A stretch of 64,000 nt of DNA from Adhaeribacter aquaticus DSM 16391. Lineage in GTDB: Bacteria; Bacteroidota; Bacteroidia; Cytophagales; Hymenobacteraceae. The stretch's first letter is position 1. Every line of letters begins with the position of its first letter. This document shows positions 59,279-64,000 of this stretch, in pieces. The translations under genes were made by a program, and so were the position numbers. Under the pieces are notes generated by a model that saw nothing but the letters and a program-made list of their open reading frames with translations, made no database searches and was not told the origin of the DNA. The stretch covers positions 4,352,296-4,416,295 of the forward strand of contig NZ_KI421517.1 in assembly GCF_000473365.1 (NCBI RefSeq). The letters run 5' to 3'.

Positions 59279-59665
59279 ATGTCACACAAAACAATATTAG
59301 TTATTGGTGCCCTGCTAGGCGCTTTAGGGGTAATGATTGGTGCTTTTGGAGCCCATGGTTTAGCTAAAATTTTAGAAGCTAATGGTCGCACAGAAACTTT
59401 TGAGACTGCCGTTAAATACCACATGTATCATGCCCTGGCCATGTTGGTCACCGGCTTGATTTTATTTAATGTGCCTTCCAAGTTTATTCACCTGGCTGGT
59501 TTATTTTTCCTGATAGGGGTTTTAATCTTCTCGGGCTCTTTATACATTCTTAGTTTAACCAACATAAAATGGTTGGGAGCAATTACACCTATAGGCGGCT
59601 TGTTTTTAATTGCCGGCTGGCTGAGCCTGGGACATGGCATCTTTCATTACTGGCCTAAAAAATAA
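59279..59665 (+). CDS. DUF423 (YgdD-like) membrane protein
   Basis: The 128-residue protein has four hydrophobic segments (about 5-25, 47-65, 70-95 and 100-120) and the family motif GAFGAHGLAKIL with TAVKYHMYHALAM. Function is unknown. I chose the ATG at 59279 (MSHKTILVIGALLG); the longer frame begins inside the yggS-like gene and adds polar residues. It sits 7 bp after that gene. Confidence 0.88.
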   Translation: MSHKTILVIGALLGALGVMIGAFGAHGLAKILEANGRTETFETAVKYHMYHALAMLVTGLILFNVPSKFIHLAGLFFLIGVLIFSGSLYILSLTNIKWLGAITPIGGLFLIAGWLSLGHGIFHYWPKK

Positions 59666-59726
59666 CATTTGTCTTTGCCTATTTTAGTCTGTTGCCGTTT
59701 AATATAAAGGATCAGCAGAGATAACC

Positions 59727-59942
59727 ATGGCACAAGAAAAGAAAGACAGCAAGGGTAGTTCCGGTAAAATGAAGCCTTACGTTTCAGATAAAAAACAGGG
59801 GCAGGAAAAGTTTAAACCTGGAACCAGCAAGTTTGGTAAATTCTCTACCCGCGACGATAAACTGGAAGCCAAAAACGCTAACCGCAGTTTAAAAAAGTCG
59901 GTGCGGCAAGAGGCTAAGCAGGATTTAAGAAAACTTTTATAG
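59727..59942 (+). CDS. Small basic hypothetical protein, 71 aa
   Basis: The protein is very rich in Lys, Ser and Gln with no hydrophobic core (MAQEKKDSKGSSGKMKPYVS at the start, SLKKSVRQEAKQDLRKLL at the end). It is probably disordered with a C-terminal amphipathic helix, a composition seen in small nucleic-acid- or ribosome-associated proteins. I know no family. A 21-bp perfect hairpin terminator follows its stop. Confidence 0.6.
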   Translation: MAQEKKDSKGSSGKMKPYVSDKKQGQEKFKPGTSKFGKFSTRDDKLEAKNANRSLKKSVRQEAKQDLRKLL

Positions 59943-59954
59943 AAGCTAACCAAG

Positions 59955-59999
59955 ATAAAAGCAGAAAGCTCCAATTTTATTGGAGCTTTCTGCTTTTAT
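59955..59999. terminator. Bidirectional terminator with 21-bp perfect stem
   Basis: Arms 59955-59975 and 59979-59999 are exact complements around loop TTT. The core AGCTCCAAT/ATTGGAGCT is flanked by A- and T-rich mirrors. It also serves the convergent DUF1573 gene. Confidence 0.9.
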
Positions 60000-60012
60000 G
60001 TAAACAACTGCC

Positions 60013-60453
60013 TTACTTGATAGAGGAAGTAGCCGTATTTTTTGATGTAACGTTAGTTACGAAAGACAAAGAAGCATTACCCGTAACGGAGTTAGACACC
60101 ACTGTGATAACTTTATTATTTTGTCCTGCTTTCCCGGCACTGTTAAATTGAGCCGTAATAAATCCGGTTTTGCCAGGAGCAACCGGGGTTTTAGTCCAAT
60201 CTGGAGTAGTGCACCCGCAGGTAACCCGTACATCAGAAATTAATAGCGGCTGGTTACCGGTATTCTTAAAAGTAAAAGTATGGTTTACCACATCCCCTTC
60301 TTTTATAGTGCCAAAATCAAATTTGTTTTCTGTAAATGTTATCACCGGACCATCCGTTACCACTTTTTGATTGGCCGCCGGGGTAGCAGTTTGGGCATTA
60401 GCTACCGTAAAACCAAATGACAGGCAAAAAGCAAGAGTTAAGATTTTTTTCAT
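60013..60453 (-). CDS. DUF1573 secreted protein
   Basis: The 146-residue protein has a signal peptide (MKKILTLAFCLSFGFTVANA) and one DUF1573 Ig-like domain with FTENKFDFGTIKEGDVVNHT, FKNTGNQPLLISDVRVTCGC and TAQFNSAGKAGQ. Such domains occur in secreted Bacteroidota proteins of unknown role, related to ASPM-SPD-2-Hydin-type Ig folds. The CGC pair is conserved in the family. It is monocistronic. Confidence 0.9.
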   Translation of the reverse strand: MKKILTLAFCLSFGFTVANAQTATPAANQKVVTDGPVITFTENKFDFGTIKEGDVVNHTFTFKNTGNQPLLISDVRVTCGCTTPDWTKTPVAPGKTGFITAQFNSAGKAGQNNKVITVVSNSVTGNASLSFVTNVTSKNTATSSIK

Positions 60454-60516
60454 GTTTTGATAAAATTAATAATATGCGGTTCTGTTTGGTATTTTTTATT
60501 TGTTTAAGGTAATGTA

Positions 60517-61923
60517 TTAATCTACTAACAATTGTGAATTAAAGTTCAATAAAAACAATTCTTCTGCCGAACGGGTTATTGCGGTATATAACCAACGGGC
60601 AAATTCAGTATTTACCATATCCTCTTTTAAAAATCCGTGATCTACAAATACAGCTTTCCATTGACCACCCTGCGCTTTATGGCAGGTTAAGGCATAAGCA
60701 AATTTTACCTGCAGGGCATTTAAGTAAGGATTTTTCTTTATTTGCTGCATGCGCTCCCGTTTAGTACCTAAATCAGAATAATCTTTAAGCACCTCTTCGT
60801 ACAGTTTTTTACCCATATCGGCCGGTAAAGCCGGAGCCTCGGTATACAAAGTATCCAATAAAACCTTTACTTCCATTTCGGGCTCTTCCGGATAATCAAC
60901 AAACCTTATTTGTACATCTGCAAACCTAAATCCATAGAGGTCTTCGTAACGCACTATTTTAGTAATTTCCACAAAATCGCCGTTGGCCATAAATCCAATA
61001 GTAGATTCTTTTGGCACCCAATAATAATTATTCCGCACAATCATCAGGTAATCCCCCACCCCAATTTCATCCTCAGCAAAAAATATCTGTCGCCGGATGT
61101 GTTGGTTATAGAGGTTTGCATTCTTATTGGAGCGGCAAATTACGGTAGTATTTTCAATCCCGAATTTATCATAAGCGTACCGCAACCCATCTTCCAGCTT
61201 CTCCCCTGTCATCCGGTAAATATCTTTATAGCTCTTGGTACGCAGTTGCAGCTGTGGCTCTTCCTGCCTTAACTGTTCCCGTAGGTTGGTAGCATTCATT
61301 AAAATGCCCGATTCCTGTGCCTGCCGCATGACCTGGCGCAGTTCTATTTCCTGCACATTACACCGGAAGTTGTTCCGCAAATAACTGGCATCTAACGATG
61401 GGCTGATGGTTTGATTTACCGGTGGCAACTGAGCCGTGTCGCCAATAAGTAATAATTTATTATTTTTCTTTTCGAATACGTATTGTATCAGGTCCTGCAA
61501 CAAGCCACTATCCCCAAAAGCTTTTTCGTCTGAAATCATAGAGGCTTCATCGACAATAAAAACGGTGTCGGATAACTTATTAGGTTGGCGAGTAAAAGCT
61601 AAGCCATCTGAAAAACCATTGGACGATTGCCGGTAAATTTTTTTATGAATGGTGGAAGCCTGTATCCGGGTATAAGTAGCCATTACTTTAGCTGCTCTAC
61701 CGGTTGGTGCTAACAAAACATATTTATAGCCAAAAGTATTCAGGATTTTAACCAAAGCCCGCACAACGGTAGTTTTACCTGTTCCTGCAAAGCCTTTTAA
61801 TAAAAAAACTTCGCGGTTGCCCGCTTTATTCAGGAAGAAAGCTTCTAATTTTTTAAACAAGGCCGACTGGTCAGCAGTTGGCTCAAACGGGAAATTTTTA
61901 AGTAAGGCTTCTTCGGGACGCAT
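60517..61923 (-). CDS. RecD-like ATP-dependent DNA helicase
   Basis: The 468-residue superfamily 1 helicase has Walker A GFAGTGKTT with Lys50, LLAPTGRAAKVMA (motif Ia), FIVDEASMISD (motif II), LLIGDTAQLPPV (motif III), VICRSNKNANLYN and the C-terminal UvrD_C_2 motif ALTCHKAQGGQWKAVFVDHG. This is the short RecD2/Dda-like form common in Bacteroidota, without the N-terminal extension of RecD2. It may act in recombination or repair but is not linked to recBC here. The thioesterase gene is 60 bp upstream on the same strand. Confidence 0.88.
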   Translation of the reverse strand: MRPEEALLKNFPFEPTADQSALFKKLEAFFLNKAGNREVFLLKGFAGTGKTTVVRALVKILNTFGYKYVLLAPTGRAAKVMATYTRIQASTIHKKIYRQSSNGFSDGLAFTRQPNKLSDTVFIVDEASMISDEKAFGDSGLLQDLIQYVFEKKNNKLLLIGDTAQLPPVNQTISPSLDASYLRNNFRCNVQEIELRQVMRQAQESGILMNATNLREQLRQEEPQLQLRTKSYKDIYRMTGEKLEDGLRYAYDKFGIENTTVICRSNKNANLYNQHIRRQIFFAEDEIGVGDYLMIVRNNYYWVPKESTIGFMANGDFVEITKIVRYEDLYGFRFADVQIRFVDYPEEPEMEVKVLLDTLYTEAPALPADMGKKLYEEVLKDYSDLGTKRERMQQIKKNPYLNALQVKFAYALTCHKAQGGQWKAVFVDHGFLKEDMVNTEFARWLYTAITRSAEELFLLNFNSQLLVD

Positions 61924-61983
61924 TTAAAGACGTGGCACGTATAAATGTATGATTTTAAAGATAATAGAGAATTTTTAATTTTA

Positions 61984-62421
61984 TTATTCTGGACTAACAG
62001 TTGCCATAGAAGCCGAAGCTTTTGCAATCAAAACCGCAACATTATCTTTATTAATACAAAAAACTTCTGCCTCACAAAAGTTCAAATTTTTACCTTGTTT
62101 CAGAACCCAGCCTTTAGCTAAAAGTTTGGTACCTATTCCCGGATTTAAATAAGATACCTTTAATTCTGCTGTAACCACGGCGCAATCTTTTGGTACCAAC
62201 GTAGTTGCCGCAAAACCAATGGCGGTATCTGCTATAGTCGCAATAACGCCTCCATGAACAATGCCTCTACTCTGCAAATGCCTTTCTTCTAAATCTAATT
62301 CTCCTTCTATCAGTCCTTCTGCTATATTTGTAATTTGAAAGCCAATAAAGTTGATAAAAGATTGGCGCTCCAATTTCTGAAGTATTGTATTTTTGAAGTC
62401 TGGATTGTAGGTCTTAATCAT
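61984..62421 (-). CDS. PaaI-family hotdog thioesterase
   Basis: The 145-residue single hotdog domain has the PaaI motif SRGIVHGGVIATIADTAIGF, whose His and Gly line the active site, and a C-terminal CEAEVFCINKDNVAVLIAKA. It probably hydrolyses an acyl-CoA, but the substrate is unknown. It is divergent from the NUDIX gene with only 25 bp between the start codons. Confidence 0.9.
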   Translation of the reverse strand: MIKTYNPDFKNTILQKLERQSFINFIGFQITNIAEGLIEGELDLEERHLQSRGIVHGGVIATIADTAIGFAATTLVPKDCAVVTAELKVSYLNPGIGTKLLAKGWVLKQGKNLNFCEAEVFCINKDNVAVLIAKASASMATVSPE

Positions 62422-62446
62422 TAGGTAAAACTAAGAACGAAACCTC

Positions 62447-62941
62447 TTGGAAACAAACGTAACAGAACTTACACAATTAGTGCAGCATTACACCGGCAAG
62501 CTTCGGGTGCGGGTTTGTGGTATTTGTTTGCAGGATAAAAAAATACTGGTGGTCAACCATAAGGATATAAATGGCAGTTATAATTTGTGGTCTCCGCCGG
62601 GCGGAGGGCTACAATTTGGCGAAAAAATAAAAGAATGCCTGGTGCGGGAATTCGCTGAAGAAACCGGATTAGAAGTAATACCCGGACGTTTCTTATTTAT
62701 GAATGAGTTTTTACAAGATCCGTTACATGCCCTGGAGTTATTTTTTGAAGTACACATTACCGGAGGACAATTAAAAACCGGAATTGATCCGGAATTAGAT
62801 ACCAATTCCCAATTAATTCGGGAAGTGGCATTTAAATCCCTGCCAGAATTGCGCCAAGAAAAGCCAAAGGATTTACATCATATCTTCATAGATTTGATAG
62901 ATTTAGATGATTTATTTATACCAATTCACCGGTTTAAATAA
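62447..62941 (+). CDS. NUDIX hydrolase
   Basis: The 164-residue protein has a NUDIX box, GGGLQFGEKIKECLVREF followed by AEETGLEV, matching Gx5Ex7REUxEExGU, preceded by LWSPPGG. The substrate (nucleotide sugar, ADP-ribose or damaged nucleotide) cannot be inferred from neighbours. The start is apparently TTG at 62447, as no ATG precedes the domain in frame. It is divergent from the thioesterase gene. Confidence 0.88.
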   Translation: METNVTELTQLVQHYTGKLRVRVCGICLQDKKILVVNHKDINGSYNLWSPPGGGLQFGEKIKECLVREFAEETGLEVIPGRFLFMNEFLQDPLHALELFFEVHITGGQLKTGIDPELDTNSQLIREVAFKSLPELRQEKPKDLHHIFIDLIDLDDLFIPIHRFK

Positions 62942-63076
62942 ATTGTCAGTTGCTTTCCTTTTGTAAGGCTATGCACAGCCTGTTTATAAAAACTGAGATA
63001 GCTTCCTGTTTCTTATATTTTAAATTTTCAGCTGAAATGAAAAAAAATCAGCTTCTTTTATTTAGTTACAAATACG

Positions 63077-63964
63077 TTGGCTCCTGAAACAAAAAATTAC
63101 CGGCTCACAACCAAAATCGTCGATGAGACTTTTGATCCGCAGCATTTAGATAGATACTATCTGTATATAACTGCTGGCAAACATTCTATTCGTTTTGGAG
63201 CTACTGATGCCGAACGCAATAAATTTATTTTGCTGGAGGATTATGAACTTATAAATGTTTTTACCCCTATTCAGGTAGCCCAACAACTAGAAGATATTTT
63301 AGCAGATCACAGCTTTTTAAGAAAAGAAAGCTGGAAACAAGTGCGGGCGGCCGTTAAAAGCCAAAAATTTACTTTAATTCCCAATACCCTTTTTGAAGAG
63401 CAGGCTGCCGCAGATTATCTTAAAATCACCAGTGACTTTGATGCTTTTCACGAGCAGGTATTTACTTACAAGCATTCCAGTATTGATGCTGTAAATATTT
63501 TCGCTTTTGACAATTATTTTATAAAAGTTATAAACGAAACTTTTCCAGAAAAGCCTATCCGTTACCTGCACCAAACAAGTGCTTACATGGAGGGGCTTTT
63601 ACATTATGGCGAACGGACTCAGCAACGACGCTTGTATGCCGTAGCTGAGAAAAACAACTTAACTATTCTGGTAATGCGGGATGGTACTCTGGAGTTTTGT
63701 AATATATTCCATTACACCACGCCCGAAGATTTTATGTATTTTCTGGTGTTTGTTATGCAAGAGCAAAAGCTAAATCCAGATGCTGACGCCGTTACTATTT
63801 GGGGCGATTTAACCCACGACTCTGCTTTATTTACTCTTATGCGCAAGTATATCAGGCATGTAAATTTTGGTAATAAACCTAACGGCGTAGAGTACAGTTA
63901 CAAATTGGAAGATCATTTTGAACACCGTTTCCTTGATGTCTATAGTTTACATTTTTGTGAATAA
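63077..63964 (+). CDS. DUF3822 family protein
   Basis: The 295-residue protein matches the Bacteroidota-specific DUF3822 family, with KIVDETFDPQHLDRYYLYIT at the N-terminus and LNPDADAVTIWGDLTHDSAL near the C-terminus. The fold is probably actin-like (ASKHA) by analogy with relatives, and function is unknown. In many Bacteroidota it precedes rsmD and coaD, which would lie just beyond this window. The start is TTG at 63077, with MAPETKNYRLTTK reading straight into the conserved domain. Confidence 0.85.
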   Translation: MAPETKNYRLTTKIVDETFDPQHLDRYYLYITAGKHSIRFGATDAERNKFILLEDYELINVFTPIQVAQQLEDILADHSFLRKESWKQVRAAVKSQKFTLIPNTLFEEQAAADYLKITSDFDAFHEQVFTYKHSSIDAVNIFAFDNYFIKVINETFPEKPIRYLHQTSAYMEGLLHYGERTQQRRLYAVAEKNNLTILVMRDGTLEFCNIFHYTTPEDFMYFLVFVMQEQKLNPDADAVTIWGDLTHDSALFTLMRKYIRHVNFGNKPNGVEYSYKLEDHFEHRFLDVYSLHFCE

Positions 63965-64000
63965 GAAACCTTGGTTATAAGTACTGCTTAAAACTATTAT

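Overview
The window looks like a chromosomal segment of a Bacteroidota bacterium, most probably of the Cytophagales/Hymenobacteraceae group (an Adhaeribacter- or Rufibacter-like organism is my best guess, from protein flavour only). Supporting signs are family-restricted proteins (DUF3822, DUF4296, DUF1573, DUF2147, the short Gre-like protein, Bat-type DUF58/VWA proteins), a GyrB without the long enterobacterial insert, -7 promoter boxes of the form TAnnTTTG, an almost complete lack of Shine-Dalgarno sequences, and AT-rich gaps. I see no rRNA, tRNA, CRISPR array, insertion sequence or prophage.

Layout. 1-6.4 kb: 5' part of lepA, a cytoplasmic trehalase, and a fused B12-dependent acyl-CoA mutase (IcmF). 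6.6-17.8 kb: a 42-aa peptide, a TetR regulator, FKBP isomerase, Kup potassium transporter, NlpC/P60 hydrolase, a candidate structured RNA on the minus strand (about 11.58-11.93 kb), small membrane and secreted proteins, a Gre-like factor, a cytochrome oxidase subunit III-like protein, ligA and dapA. 17.9-31.4 kb: a LutA-like Fe-S protein, convergent ppx and ppk1 (polyphosphate turnover), gyrB, galT and galM (galactose use), a subtilisin-like lipoprotein with a 17-fold ACT microsatellite, and recQ. 31.5-33.5 kb: Cys-rich copper-binding helix bundle, a holin-superfamily-IV membrane protein, and an agmatinase-family enzyme.

33.8-44.6 kb is the most remarkable region: a minus-strand chemosensory cluster transcribed parA - giant soluble chemoreceptor - cheW - cheY - cheB - cheA - cheC. 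The 1834-aa receptor has no membrane segment or ligand domain. It consists of a charged, disordered N-terminus, 14 tandem units of exactly 92 residues (each two HAMP-like motifs, so about 29 HAMP units including a leading half unit), and a standard chemoreceptor signalling tip. The repeats resemble those of fungal Nik1/Os-1 group III histidine kinases. An orphan ParA ATPase directly upstream suggests that the cytoplasmic array is partitioned at division, as PpfA does for TlpT in Rhodobacter. No cheR lies in the window and no flagellar genes are present.

44.9-64 kb: SixA-like phosphatase, topA, a class III-type sirtuin without zinc cysteines, menC, an aminotransferase, a MATE exporter, a DUF922 protease-like protein, an FAD oxidase/Rieske fusion, a CsaA-like tRNA-binding protein, an overlapping DUF58/BatD-like/BatA trio, YggS-type PLP homeostasis protein, DUF423, DUF1573, a RecD-like helicase, thioesterase, NUDIX hydrolase and DUF3822.

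Many genes end in unusually long, perfect, A/T-flanked inverted repeats (17 to 28 bp) that can terminate both strands and often contain the stop codon. Several genes appear to start with TTG or GTG.
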